Shown here: piece by piece, positions 1-8,508 of the stretch
Position numbering within the stretch: the stretch's first letter is position 1
Layout: each line of letters starts with the position of its first letter
Assembly: GCA_029213265.1 (NCBI GenBank)
Contig: JARGNG010000003.1
Location: forward strand, 127,131-191,130
Length of the DNA stretch: 64,000 nucleotides
Reading direction: 5' to 3'
Source: Verrucomicrobiales bacterium
Lineage (GTDB): Bacteria > Verrucomicrobiota > Verrucomicrobiia > Verrucomicrobiales > DEV007
Notes under the pieces: model-generated
What the model was told of the DNA's origin: nothing
What the model saw: only the letters and a program-made list of their open reading frames with translations
Database searches by the model: none
Translations under genes and position numbers: made by a program

Positions 1-445
1 GCGCGGCGACACCCTGGATAAACTGCTGCAGGAAACCGTGATTCCAATTTTGGCCGTTCCCTCCAAAGGATTAATGAACCCGAAGTCGGTTTTGATTACT
101 TTTGACGGCAGTCATCCCTCAGCAAGAGCCATCCATGATTTTCTCGTGTTTGCCTCCACCTACGAATTCGAAATCACGATTGCAGTCGCAGAGAAAAAAG
201 AGAGTGAAGGCGAATTTCTCGCAAAATCCGCAGCTGCCCTGCTGGAGGCGCATGGACAAACGGCCGGGACACTTCTCATCAGTGACGAGCCTATAGAAGC
301 GGTGGTCACCGATGAACTGCTGGAGGCAACGGATCTGGTTGTCGCCGGAATCCACTCCAAACGCCCCATCAAAGACCGCTTTGTCGGCAGCTTCACCAGA
401 AAGCTGATTCACAATGGGACAACGGCCCTGTTTCTATCTCACTAA
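1..445 (+). CDS. Universal stress protein, tandem Usp domains, 5'-truncated by window
   Basis: The reading frame is open from base 2 upstream of any start, so the gene begins outside the window. The first visible residues (RGDTLDKLLQETVIPILAVP) match the closing helix and last strand of a UspA domain. A complete second Usp domain follows, beginning near NPKSVLITFDGS and ending FVGSFTRKLIHNGTTALFLS. The ATP-loop glycines (G-x2-G-x9-G) are poorly kept in this second domain. Usp proteins are cytoplasmic and act in stress survival. A second tandem Usp lies at 4055, so this gene is one flank of a stress block. The GTG at 38 is an internal codon, not the start. Confidence 0.85.
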   Translation, partial: RGDTLDKLLQETVIPILAVPSKGLMNPKSVLITFDGSHPSARAIHDFLVFASTYEFEITIAVAEKKESEGEFLAKSAAALLEAHGQTAGTLLISDEPIEAVVTDELLEATDLVVAGIHSKRPIKDRFVGSFTRKLIHNGTTALFLSH

Positions 446-474
446 GCAAGCCTTTCCCTCAGCCAGATACTATC

Positions 475-942
475 ATGTCCCCTACTTCTCTCATCATCAT
501 CGGCTCACTCATCTTCGTTGTGCTGCTCTGGCACCTCTTTGAATTTGCCTGGGACAACGGGCACTTTAAGACCTACGAAAATGGCGGCTTCGCGAGAAAT
601 CTGCACACTCCGGCAGCCCTTCGAGTCTTCAAACAACTGCCGGAGCTGACGCCGGTGGATGTGAGGCCTCGCGGGCAATTTGAGAAACGTCATCTTCCGG
701 GTGCCATCAATGCTCCCTTCGAAGATGGCATACTCGATGCCACAGGAATGGACGAACTGGATCGCTCCACGCCCATCCTCGTCTATTGCGAAGGCGGTTA
801 TCGAAGTCGGCGGGCCCTCCCCTGCCTGATCGAAAAGGGGTTTACCAAAGTCTATCATATCAACAGAGGGATCAAGATGTGGCGATTCTTCGGCGGGGTG
901 TGTGAAACGGAGGATCCATCCACGACACCCGATACCGCCTGA
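475..942 (+). CDS. Membrane-anchored rhodanese-domain protein
   Basis: This 155-residue protein has an N-terminal hydrophobic anchor (about residues 5-22) followed by one rhodanese domain (about 45-145). The active-site loop is CEGGYRSR with Cys105 as the predicted persulfide-carrying residue, and the domain-typical VDVRPRGQFEKRHLPGA stretch precedes it. Single-domain rhodaneses move sulfane sulfur or act as redox sensors; the substrate cannot be read from sequence. Its stop codon overlaps the start of the downstream protease by one base (TGATG), indicating translational coupling. Orientation of the domain relative to the membrane is not certain. Confidence 0.88.
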   Translation: MSPTSLIIIGSLIFVVLLWHLFEFAWDNGHFKTYENGGFARNLHTPAALRVFKQLPELTPVDVRPRGQFEKRHLPGAINAPFEDGILDATGMDELDRSTPILVYCEGGYRSRRALPCLIEKGFTKVYHINRGIKMWRFFGGVCETEDPSTTPDTA

Positions 943-2066
943 TGTCCTGGTCCTTCACCATTGCAAAAATTGCAGGAACGAGAGTACGGATCCACCTGAC
1001 CTTCATTCTTCTCCTGGCCTGGCTCGGAACCTCGTTCTGGGTCAACGGTTCCCCTCTCGAAGCCATTCGCGGCGTCGCCTACATCATCTCGATTTTTCTT
1101 TGTGTGCTTCTTCACGAATTCGGGCATGCCTTTGCCGCGCTCAAATACGGAATCACTACTCCCAGCATCACCCTGTTTCCTCTCGGTGGGCTGGCGAGGC
1201 TCTCACGGATTCCGAAAGAACCGGAGCAGGAACTTTTCATCGCGGCAGCAGGCCCCCTCGTGAACCTGATGATCGCAAGCATCCTGCTTCTGTTCCGTTT
1301 TAAGGCGCTCACCTGGACCCTTCCGACCATGGGTAATGTACCCGGCAACTACCTGGATCACCTGATCTGGATCAATCTAGTCCTTGCCTTGTTCAATCTC
1401 ATTCCCGCCTTTCCCATGGATGGAGGAAGAATTCTCCGCGCGATTTTGGGATACTTCATGACTCGCGAAATCGCCACAACCATCGCCGCCAGGATCGGAC
1501 AATCTCTCGCCGTCGCAGGCTGCCTCGTGTCCATCCTCACCGGGCACCCCATTCTCCTTCTCATTTCCCTGTTCGTCTTCTTTGCTGCCAAAACGGAAGC
1601 TGATCTTGTGCGAACCGAGTATCTCCTCATGGGGATCACAGCTTCCGACGCTTCACTCTCGGAGTTTCATACGCTCAAACTCACCGATACGATCGACGAA
1701 GTGGTCAAACAGCTACTCGACACCTCTCAAGTTGATTTCCCCGTCGTAAACGACCACGGCCAGTGCATCGCCATCGTTACCCAGTCTCAACTGTTCCGAA
1801 CTCTCCGGGAGCATGGCAACAACGCTCTCGTAAGCGATATGATCGATACCATTCCCGCCCAGATCGAAGCCGACGCCCCCCTGCTCGATGCCTGGGAAAA
1901 ATTGAGGAACTCAAGGCTCACTGCCGCAGCGATCGTAGACGGGGAAGGTCGTCTCACGCGTTGGCTAACGATGTCCAATCTCACGGAGTTCATCCTCACG
2001 CAATCAGCGCTTCACGAGTTCGCAACTCATCACGGAATGAACTCACAACCGATGCATGATCTGTAG
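942..2066 (+). CDS. Site-2 protease family (M50) membrane metalloprotease with CBS domains
   Basis: The 374-residue protein has the M50 zinc site HEFGH at 58-62 inside a transmembrane helix and the second signature NLIPAFPMDGG at about 152-162, whose Asp is the third zinc ligand. About five to six membrane segments are followed by a paired CBS region (about 225-370), which usually binds adenylates and could regulate cleavage. This domain order matches the SpoIVFB-like, CBS-containing branch of site-2 proteases. The gene is coupled to the rhodanese upstream. Its 3' end overlaps the convergent phosphoribosyltransferase gene by 24 bases. The substrate is unknown. Confidence 0.9.
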   Translation: MSWSFTIAKIAGTRVRIHLTFILLLAWLGTSFWVNGSPLEAIRGVAYIISIFLCVLLHEFGHAFAALKYGITTPSITLFPLGGLARLSRIPKEPEQELFIAAAGPLVNLMIASILLLFRFKALTWTLPTMGNVPGNYLDHLIWINLVLALFNLIPAFPMDGGRILRAILGYFMTREIATTIAARIGQSLAVAGCLVSILTGHPILLLISLFVFFAAKTEADLVRTEYLLMGITASDASLSEFHTLKLTDTIDEVVKQLLDTSQVDFPVVNDHGQCIAIVTQSQLFRTLREHGNNALVSDMIDTIPAQIEADAPLLDAWEKLRNSRLTAAAIVDGEGRLTRWLTMSNLTEFILTQSALHEFATHHGMNSQPMHDL

Positions 2067-2693
2067 CACTTCCTCATCACTGACTGGTGAGAAGTCCTGA
2101 TAAAACTGTCCTACACAGTCAAACTCCTCAGGGACAGACAGGCTGATGACTTGATCCGAAAACTCCTGAAGCCTCTCATAGCTGTCCCGGGCCGAGACGG
2201 GCACAGCGACGATCACCTCAGCCGGGTTCGCCTCACGCACCGCCATGATCGCGACCCGCATGGTGAACCCTGTCGCCAGTCCGTCATCGACGATCAGGAC
2301 TTTCCGATTCTCCATGAGTGGACCGGGACGACCGCCCCGGTAGAGACTTTCCCGGCGGGCCAGTTCCGCCCGTTCCCTTTTCTCGACCTGACTGATTTCC
2401 TCAGCCGTGACGCCCAGCCTTTTTACGAGTTGTTCATTGAGCAGTCTGGCACCCTCGCCGCAGATGGCACCCATCGCATACTCCGGCGAAACGGGCAGCC
2501 CCAGCTTTCGAACAACAAGGATATCAAACTCGACATCGAGAAACCGGGCCACTTCAAACCCGACGGGAACACCTCCCCGCGGAAGGGCAAGAACCAGGGT
2601 CGATGACGACCCCCGATACTTTGAGAGCGCCTTGCCAAGCTCTTTCCCCGCTTCGACCCGATCCTGAAATCTGAATGACCCAAGGCTGTCCAT
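2043..2693 (-). CDS. Phosphoribosyltransferase family protein (COG1926-like)
   Basis: The 216-residue product shows the type I phosphoribosyltransferase signature VLIVDDGLATGFT (about 132-144), where the paired acidic residues bind PRPP/ribose. An N-terminal LALPRGGVPVG loop and an RKLGLPVSPEYAMGA stretch are typical of COG1926 predicted phosphoribosyltransferases. I chose the ATG at 2693; a longer in-frame extension to 2744 would start at TTG and adds residues without family similarity. Members of this family often sit near universal stress protein genes, as here. The substrate base is not known for most of them. It converges on and overlaps the site-2 protease gene. Confidence 0.85.
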   Translation of the reverse strand: MDSLGSFRFQDRVEAGKELGKALSKYRGSSSTLVLALPRGGVPVGFEVARFLDVEFDILVVRKLGLPVSPEYAMGAICGEGARLLNEQLVKRLGVTAEEISQVEKRERAELARRESLYRGGRPGPLMENRKVLIVDDGLATGFTMRVAIMAVREANPAEVIVAVPVSARDSYERLQEFSDQVISLSVPEEFDCVGQFYQDFSPVSDEEVLQIMHRL

Positions 2694-2861
2694 ATCGAGT
2701 ACGATAATGACACAAAGGCCCCGAGTGAAAGGACGAATTGCCAACTACCCCGAATTGGGAACAACCGGGGCACAAGGGAAGACAATTGCGGCCATGCTGA
2801 GAAAGGATGATCCTGCTACACTGGTTCACGAAATCAGATGACTTTGTGAAGGAGTTGAACC

Positions 2862-3191
2862 ATGGATCGATACGAAACCCGAACCACCATCGCAAGAACG
2901 CTGCAGGTGTATACCGAACCACCGATTCTCGATGTGGATGCACTCAGCGAAACCTCCGGATTTCACCGCGACCTCATCAAGGAACTGGAACATGCCGGAA
3001 TGATTCCAGCCGTCTCCGTCGATTGGAGAGGCGAACCCCTCTTTGATTGTGAGGCCATTCCACGATGCAGTCTGATCAGGAAACTGCACCAGCGGGAGAA
3101 CATGAGTTTCCATCTCATTCGCCAATGGCTCGAAGTTCTCAATCGACTGGAGAAAGTGGAGATCGAACTCGAACAGTATCGTAGAACCTAG
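2862..3191 (+). CDS. CbpM-like / MerR-type helix-turn-helix regulator
   Basis: The 109-residue protein contains a MerR-like HTH (about residues 25-60, DALSETSGFHRDLIKELEHA) followed by a helical C-terminal part ending in a short coiled coil (LEVLNRLEKVEIELEQYRR). This fits the chaperone-modulator CbpM family, which normally binds and inhibits the DnaJ-like CbpA. No cbpA/dnaJ gene lies beside it, so it is an orphan in this window. A role as a DNA-binding MerR-type regulator is equally possible. It is 10 bases upstream of the DUF2238 gene and may be cotranscribed with it. Confidence 0.7.
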   Translation: MDRYETRTTIARTLQVYTEPPILDVDALSETSGFHRDLIKELEHAGMIPAVSVDWRGEPLFDCEAIPRCSLIRKLHQRENMSFHLIRQWLEVLNRLEKVEIELEQYRRT

Positions 3192-3201
3192 CATAGCGCT
3201 C

Positions 3202-3918
3202 GTGAGCCCCCCGGACTTTCCCGCCCATCGGCGATTTGTATTTCGCCTTTCCTTCGTCTACCTGCTTTTCTGGATCGCGCTGGCCATCAAGCCGCTCTAC
3301 CCGAAGGACTGGTGGCTGGAGAACATTGTCGTTGCCGTCGGAATCCTCGTCCTCCTAATTGCCTGGAGATGGTACGTCCTTTCCCGGACCTCACATGTTC
3401 TCATCTTCGTATTTCTGCTCTTTCACGGAATCGGAGCGCACTACACCTATTCGGAGGTTCCTCTCCAGGATTGGGCGAATCAGTTTATTCCGGCACTCAG
3501 CGAGACGCTCAGCCGGAATCACTACGATCGTTTCGTTCACTTTGCCTACGGGCTTCTCCTTTTCTTCCCGTTTCGTGAAGTCTTTCTTCATGTTGCAAAA
3601 GTTCGCGCGACCTTCTGGACCTATCTCGTCCCGTTCAGCTTTGTCCTCGCGACCTCGCTTCTCTACGAACTACTCGAGTGGGCGGCCGCTATTGTTCTAG
3701 GCGGCGATCTCGGTATGGCATTCCTCGGGACTCAGGGTGATATCTGGGACGCCCAGCAGGACTCCTTCTGGGCCTTGATCGGTTCGCTTCTCGCGTCCCT
3801 TGCCCTGCTACTCCACAATCACTGGAAAAATCGAGATTCTGCACGCGAGTGGGCCGGGTGGCAGGACTCTCCGGACTGGCGGGAATCGCTCATCACTTCC
3901 AGAAACGACTCCCAATAG
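3202..3918 (+). CDS. DUF2238 (YjdF-like) inner-membrane protein
   Basis: The 238-residue protein has about six hydrophobic segments and the family-typical blocks HYTYSEVP, RNHYDRFVHFAYG and GTQGDIWDAQQD. These conserved His, Asp and Glu residues sit near predicted membrane edges. The start used is GTG at 3202. DUF2238 proteins are widespread inner-membrane proteins of unknown biochemical role. The gene closely follows the CbpM-like gene on the same strand and precedes a universal stress protein, in keeping with a stress or envelope setting. Confidence 0.85.
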   Translation: MSPPDFPAHRRFVFRLSFVYLLFWIALAIKPLYPKDWWLENIVVAVGILVLLIAWRWYVLSRTSHVLIFVFLLFHGIGAHYTYSEVPLQDWANQFIPALSETLSRNHYDRFVHFAYGLLLFFPFREVFLHVAKVRATFWTYLVPFSFVLATSLLYELLEWAAAIVLGGDLGMAFLGTQGDIWDAQQDSFWALIGSLLASLALLLHNHWKNRDSAREWAGWQDSPDWRESLITSRNDSQ

Positions 3919-4054
3919 AGATTCACTGCTTCTCTTTTGAACCACCTTCTCTTATCCTTTCCCGGCAATCCGGGAACAAATAGCAATATCGGCGTATCTC
4001 CTGCCAACCGGAGCAAAGCAGTCCGCTCCAATCGGCGTTATTGTACATTCAGGA

Positions 4055-4987
4055 ATGATGGAAACCATCCAGCAAAGCGAATCGAAACACCCGGCAATCA
4101 TTGCGGGGGTCGATTTCTCTGAGGCAAGCCATCACGCACTGGAAGAAGCGGTCCGCATCGCCAACCGTGAGGAGGCGAAACTCATCATCTGTCATTTTCT
4201 CTATGACGAGGAGATGGCACATCTCACGAAATGGGCCGGGCTCACGCCGGAAGCGATTGTCGCAGGCCGAAAGAGCCACCTTCTCTCCTGGATCGATGAA
4301 CTGGAAACCGACGAACTCCAATTGGACCTTCGAATTGAAGTCGGACACCCCTACGCTGAACTCACCAAAACCGCCAGGACGGAAAAGGCGAAACTCCTCG
4401 TTCTCGGCGCCCAGGGCGAGAGCCACAAAACTCACTCCCACCAGATCGGGTCCGTCGCACGAGCCTGTCTCAGACATGCCCCCTGCGAGGTCCTTCTACT
4501 GAGAAAGGAGCAGGCAACCCGCTTTCATACCGTCCTTGCTGCCATCGATTTCTCTGAGAATTCAAAAGAAGCCGTTCACCAGGCTGTCGAAATCGCCCAC
4601 GTTGACCAGGCGGAACTTCACGTCATTCACATTTTTGCACCTGCCTGGAAATACTACGGGGAAAGAGCGGATGTTGCCGGGGAAGTCGAAAACTACAAAG
4701 CTGAGATACGAAAAGAGTTCCGTGATTTCATCTACCCCGAGCTGGCAGAAGCGAGGCACCTTCCCCTTCACTTCGATGTTCGGGAGAGTCTCAGTGCCTA
4801 TCATGGAATCCTTGCGCATGCGGAGGAAGTCGGTGCTGACCTGATCGTAGTCGGTCTGCAGGGCAGATCCGCACAACATTCCCCCTCCCTCGGGTCCACC
4901 GCAGAAAGAATTATCGAAAAATCCACCTGTTCCGTCCTCTCCGTCCCCCCGGATCGAAATCCTGCCCAACCCAACCTAGGCTTATGA
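4055..4987 (+). CDS. Universal stress protein with two Usp domains
   Basis: The 310-residue protein consists of two UspA domains (about 1-150 and 155-305). Both retain the nucleotide-loop pattern: LVLGAQGESH...GSVAR in the first and VVGLQGRSA...GSTAE in the second, so ATP binding is likely. Start is the first of two adjacent ATG codons, with an AGGA-like sequence just upstream. The last four bases overlap the next gene (ATGA), coupling it to a small membrane cytochrome. It is a paralogue of the truncated Usp gene at the window start. Confidence 0.92.
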   Translation: MMETIQQSESKHPAIIAGVDFSEASHHALEEAVRIANREEAKLIICHFLYDEEMAHLTKWAGLTPEAIVAGRKSHLLSWIDELETDELQLDLRIEVGHPYAELTKTARTEKAKLLVLGAQGESHKTHSHQIGSVARACLRHAPCEVLLLRKEQATRFHTVLAAIDFSENSKEAVHQAVEIAHVDQAELHVIHIFAPAWKYYGERADVAGEVENYKAEIRKEFRDFIYPELAEARHLPLHFDVRESLSAYHGILAHAEEVGADLIVVGLQGRSAQHSPSLGSTAERIIEKSTCSVLSVPPDRNPAQPNLGL

Positions 4988-5451
4988 AACCCACGCTCCG
5001 ACACTCCATCGCCCTCGTCTCTTTCCTTCTCATCGTAGGGATTTTTCTCGTCGTGCAAACCCGCACCGGTGAAGATTTACCAACCTGGCCGACTTCGGTT
5101 CCCGCCGGGAAAATCGATTTCAAAAAGAACGTCCGACCGCTCCTTATCATCAACTGCCTCGAGTGTCACAACAACGAAAACGCTCCGGAAAACGGAAACC
5201 TCAGCCTCGAAACCCGGAAGTTAGCGATGACCACCGGCAACCATGCCCCCGTCCTCATACCCGGAAAGCCGGACGAAAGCCTTCTCATCAATGTCCTGAC
5301 CCTGGACGGGATCCACATAGAAGCCATGCCCCCGACCCCCGACAAGATATGGGGTGTCAGGATGGAAATCCTTCGACGCTGGATCGAGGAAGGCGCGGAC
5401 TGGCCCGAAGACGTTCGCCTGGTTCATCCGCGGGAGATCGAAAAGTGGTAG
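4984..5451 (+). CDS. Membrane-anchored planctomycete-type cytochrome c domain protein
   Basis: The 155-residue protein has an N-terminal hydrophobic signal/anchor (about 8-25) and one haem c site CLECH (Cys58, Cys61, His62). The region around FKKNVRPLLIINCLECH and the later MPP motif (EAMPPTPDK) match PSCyt1-like domains that are common in Planctomycetes and Verrucomicrobia. It would sit outside the cytoplasmic membrane and carry a single haem. Coupling to the Usp gene (ATGA overlap) suggests expression under the same redox or stress condition. Electron partners are not visible nearby. Confidence 0.85.
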   Translation: MKPTLRHSIALVSFLLIVGIFLVVQTRTGEDLPTWPTSVPAGKIDFKKNVRPLLIINCLECHNNENAPENGNLSLETRKLAMTTGNHAPVLIPGKPDESLLINVLTLDGIHIEAMPPTPDKIWGVRMEILRRWIEEGADWPEDVRLVHPREIEKW

Positions 5452-5559
5452 CATCGCGATTCGATCCCGGACCGTCATTCCCGACCTTCAATCGATGGGA
5501 TTTCCCAATCACCTCGAAACTCCGTTGAGGCAGGAAGTGTGCTGTTTCAATCGCGATGC
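5451..5559. repeat. Perfect 11-bp inverted repeat flanking a hairpin-rich spacer
   Basis: GCATCGCGATT at 5451-5461 is the exact reverse complement of AATCGCGATGC at 5549-5559. The 87-base spacer has smaller dyads (TGGGATTTCCCA; CCTC...GAGG). The element fills the gap between two convergent genes, where a bidirectional terminator or structured RNA end would be expected. There is no T-tract, so its function is unproven. Confidence 0.45.
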
Positions 5560-5592
5560 ATTGGCACCTATCAACGGATGAATCACCCGGAC

Positions 5593-6945
5593 CTACGCCT
5601 CGTCTGCCTCTTCATCCAGCAATCGGCGAAAATCTGATCCGGACGGTTCCTGAAAGATTCGCAGATCAAACTCCGAAGCAACGGCAAAAAGGTGATCGAA
5701 GATATCGGCCTGAATGCTTTCATAAGCGCCCCAGTTCTTGTTGGCGCTGAAACAGTATATTTCAATCGGGAGACCGCGCCCTTCCGGAGCCAGTTGCCGG
5801 ACCAAGAGTGTCATGTTTTGATTGATGTCAGGATGATTCTGCAAATAGCCTACGATGTAGGCGCGAAACGTACCGACATTGGTGAGTCGCCGGCCATTGA
5901 CCCGGTTTTTGATCCGTTCTTTCGAAAACTTTGCGTTGTAGCTTTCGACCTCTTTCTCCTTTTTCGCAAAGTAGTCAGAGATGTGCTCAATCTCGTGAAA
6001 TCGTTTGATCATTTCCGGTGTCACCAATTGAATGGAGTTGGTATCGATGAGGATACTTCGTTTGATTCGCCGGCCTTCACTTTCGGACATCCCGCGCCAG
6101 TTTTTGAAAGATTGACTGATCAGGGAATAGGTTGGAATCGTCGTAATAGTTCGATCAAAGTTTCTCACCTTCACAGTCGTGAGCCCGATTTCCTCGACGT
6201 CGCCATCGGCAGCATGACTTGGCATTTCGAGCCAGTCTCCGATCGAAAGCATCCGGTTGGTCGAGAGCTGAATGCCGGCGACAAAGCCGAGAATGACATC
6301 TTTGAAGACAAGCATTATCACCGAGGCGAGCACGCCAAGTCCGCTCAGGAGAGCCACGGGCGGTTTCTGGAGCACCGCAGCAATACAAAGCAGAAAAATG
6401 ACCATCGCCGTGATCAGTTTCGCCACCTGACTGATCGCTATCAGGTTGAGGTGATTTCCCAACCTTGAGCGCTGCATGATCACACGAATTGCATTGAAGA
6501 GGGAGTCGAAGACGAAGTAGATAACGACCAACAAATAGAGCTCAGCTGCGGTATCCAGTGCCTTGGAAATAATCGGGGTGTTACGGAAAAAACCGGGAGC
6601 GAACAGGAGGATGAAGATACCGGGAAGCAGATGCGTGAGCCACCGAAACACTCCATGCCCAAGCAATTCATCGTCCCAGGTGTAAGGAGTCTTGGAGACG
6701 ATGTGCCTCACCCATTTAAGGATAATCGGACGAAAAACAATGTAAATGACCCAGGCACAGAGAAGAAGTCCGCCCAGAAGGATCGCGTGGGCCGTCGCAT
6801 CGCCAGCATAGTCCGGAAACCAGGGCAACGAGTCCAGCCAATCACTGAGGCGCTCAGCCATCGTGGCAGCGGACTCAGTAACTGCCTGCGTTGTATTTTC
6901 GATCGCCTTGACCGCTTCGGTTTTGATGGGTTGGGAATCATCCAT
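5593..6945 (-). CDS. MscS-family mechanosensitive ion channel (YbdG-like)
   Basis: The 450-residue protein has an N-terminal amphipathic region, about five hydrophobic segments (about 50-230) and a MscS beta-domain containing DVILGFVAGIQLSTNRMLSIGDWLEMP followed by VEEIGLTTVKVRNFDRT. The length and single large C-terminal cytoplasmic domain resemble the miniconductance YbdG/YnaI group more than short MscS. Such channels release osmolytes on hypo-osmotic shock. It is transcribed alone, convergent with the cytochrome gene. The ATG at 6945 fits the family start. Confidence 0.92.
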   Translation of the reverse strand: MDDSQPIKTEAVKAIENTTQAVTESAATMAERLSDWLDSLPWFPDYAGDATAHAILLGGLLLCAWVIYIVFRPIILKWVRHIVSKTPYTWDDELLGHGVFRWLTHLLPGIFILLFAPGFFRNTPIISKALDTAAELYLLVVIYFVFDSLFNAIRVIMQRSRLGNHLNLIAISQVAKLITAMVIFLLCIAAVLQKPPVALLSGLGVLASVIMLVFKDVILGFVAGIQLSTNRMLSIGDWLEMPSHAADGDVEEIGLTTVKVRNFDRTITTIPTYSLISQSFKNWRGMSESEGRRIKRSILIDTNSIQLVTPEMIKRFHEIEHISDYFAKKEKEVESYNAKFSKERIKNRVNGRRLTNVGTFRAYIVGYLQNHPDINQNMTLLVRQLAPEGRGLPIEIYCFSANKNWGAYESIQADIFDHLFAVASEFDLRIFQEPSGSDFRRLLDEEADEA

Positions 6946-7462
6946 GGATAGTATTCAGGCAGAGTTTGGCATGAGATGAAGGAGAATCAAATCCGCCGCG
7001 GTGTAAGACATCGCCTACTTCAGTGCCCCGCACAAAATAGATTTTTTCATCCGGGAATCCTCACTTCGTGGCAGCAGAGTCGAGGATCGTTTCATCGCCG
7101 GTAAAAGTCGCGCCCTTTTCAAGAAGGGCTGAACTGATAGCGTCGAAATATCCTCCACGCTAACTCATATTGTCATGATGGTAGGACAAGGTCTCTTCTC
7201 GACTCAAGCGTCTCGAAGCTTCGACGGCCGCAGACGATCCATCGAGCTCATCGTTTGAAGAAAATAGATTTTCGGCTTCTTGTCAGTCTCGCGGAATTAT
7301 CAGGATGCACCGATTTCCGCAACACACAAAAATCGGATAAAAGCCGATGTAAGCCCTGATCGTCAATGCCTTGTAAAGGGAGTCGGCAGCCCCGTTCTTC
7401 AGGAAGAGAAGAAACGATCCAGAACACGGAACGCCTTTCCCCCTCTCATCTCTGATCGTCCC
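6946..7462. other. Intergenic region upstream of the MscS gene, no gene called
   Basis: The 517 bases separate two minus-strand genes and should hold the mscS promoter and the end of the sulfurtransferase transcript. It contains the perfect 12-base palindrome TCGAAGCTTCGA (7213-7224) and two copies of AAAATAGATTTT (7034-7045, 7261-7272). A minus-strand reading frame from about 7276 to 7066 looks protein-like but is split by TAG and has no start codon. I regard it as non-coding or a decayed gene remnant. Confidence 0.5.
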
Positions 7463-8473
7463 CTACCCGCGGAGCGGCGAACCGACGGGGACGCCTGCTT
7501 TGCATTTTCGGGACGGGGAATCCCCATATGCGATTCGGTTTCCCTCGCACGACGACCAACCGTAGAATCCGTCATCAAAGTTCCTCGCCCGAAATCCGAG
7601 TAACTGCGCGACGAGGAAGGAAAGGCTCGATCGCCAACCGGTCCCGCAATAAAAGATCAGCTCCGTCTCTCCGGATTCAACGCCTGCATCGATAATCCCC
7701 AGATCCTTCCAATGCTGCGCGACGACATCCAACTCACTTCCAATCTTGCGAGACTCACTGTCGAGGAAAATTTTCCAATCGCCCTGGAAGTGGGAATTCG
7801 GAATGTGGCCGGCATCGGTAAAGAAAGTGTAGTAGTCGGTGCAGGTTCCGTCCCACTCGCCGACTTTGCGCACATCGACCAGTTTCCCGGCCGCAGTGCG
7901 GGGAGACTCGCTGATCGTCTGGACATCCTCCACCGTAGCGATAACCTCCGGGCGGGAAACCCACCGCGATTCCGACTCGACGCCATTGTCTTCTCCGCCA
8001 CCGATCTCCAGGGCTTTCTCGATGCTTTCCGCCATTTGCCCGCCCCATTTCGCCCAGGCGTCGATGCCGCCATCGAGCAGCCTGACATTCTTCACGCCGG
8101 CGTAGATCAGCCCCCAGACAACGCGGGCTGCCGCCATCGGTCCATCGGGTTCGGTACCGTAAACAACAACGAGAGTCTCCGGTGAAATCCCGATGCGCTC
8201 AAGGACTCCGGTCAGTTCGTGATGAGGAAGGAGATTTCCATCGGCCGGACAATCGTAGAATGGATAGTATTTTTCCCGGTTGGTTCCAGCCTCAAGGTAG
8301 GATGGATGGACCTGGATCGCACCGGGAATGTGAACCGAGTTCGGCCGATCCGGATCGAGAGGATGGTCAATCGAGGTAAAATGAGCCTCCAGCACAACGC
8401 ACGGTCCCTCTGCGTCGGGCCTGGCAAAGCGTTCGGCAAGGAACTCGGGGCCGACCAGCTGAAAGTCACTCAT
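7463..8473 (-). CDS. Sulfurtransferase, two rhodanese domains (SseA/TST-like)
   Basis: The 336-residue protein has an inactive N-terminal rhodanese domain (about 5-150, containing HIPGAIQVHP and LLDGGIDAW) and a catalytic C-terminal domain (about 170-325) with the active loop CGTGWRSS, Cys276. No signal peptide is evident, so it should be cytoplasmic. The CGTGW loop is closer to thiosulfate sulfurtransferases than to the CGSGVTA mercaptopyruvate type, but the donor cannot be fixed from sequence. It is the last gene of the molybdoenzyme cluster, suggesting that it handles sulfane sulfur formed or used by the enzyme, or supplies sulfur for cofactor maturation. Confidence 0.88.
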   Translation of the reverse strand: MSDFQLVGPEFLAERFARPDAEGPCVVLEAHFTSIDHPLDPDRPNSVHIPGAIQVHPSYLEAGTNREKYYPFYDCPADGNLLPHHELTGVLERIGISPETLVVVYGTEPDGPMAAARVVWGLIYAGVKNVRLLDGGIDAWAKWGGQMAESIEKALEIGGGEDNGVESESRWVSRPEVIATVEDVQTISESPRTAAGKLVDVRKVGEWDGTCTDYYTFFTDAGHIPNSHFQGDWKIFLDSESRKIGSELDVVAQHWKDLGIIDAGVESGETELIFYCGTGWRSSLSFLVAQLLGFRARNFDDGFYGWSSCEGNRIAYGDSPSRKCKAGVPVGSPLRG

Positions 8474-8508
8474 GAATTAGAAATAGTTTCTGCGATGGCG
8501 GGACGCTT

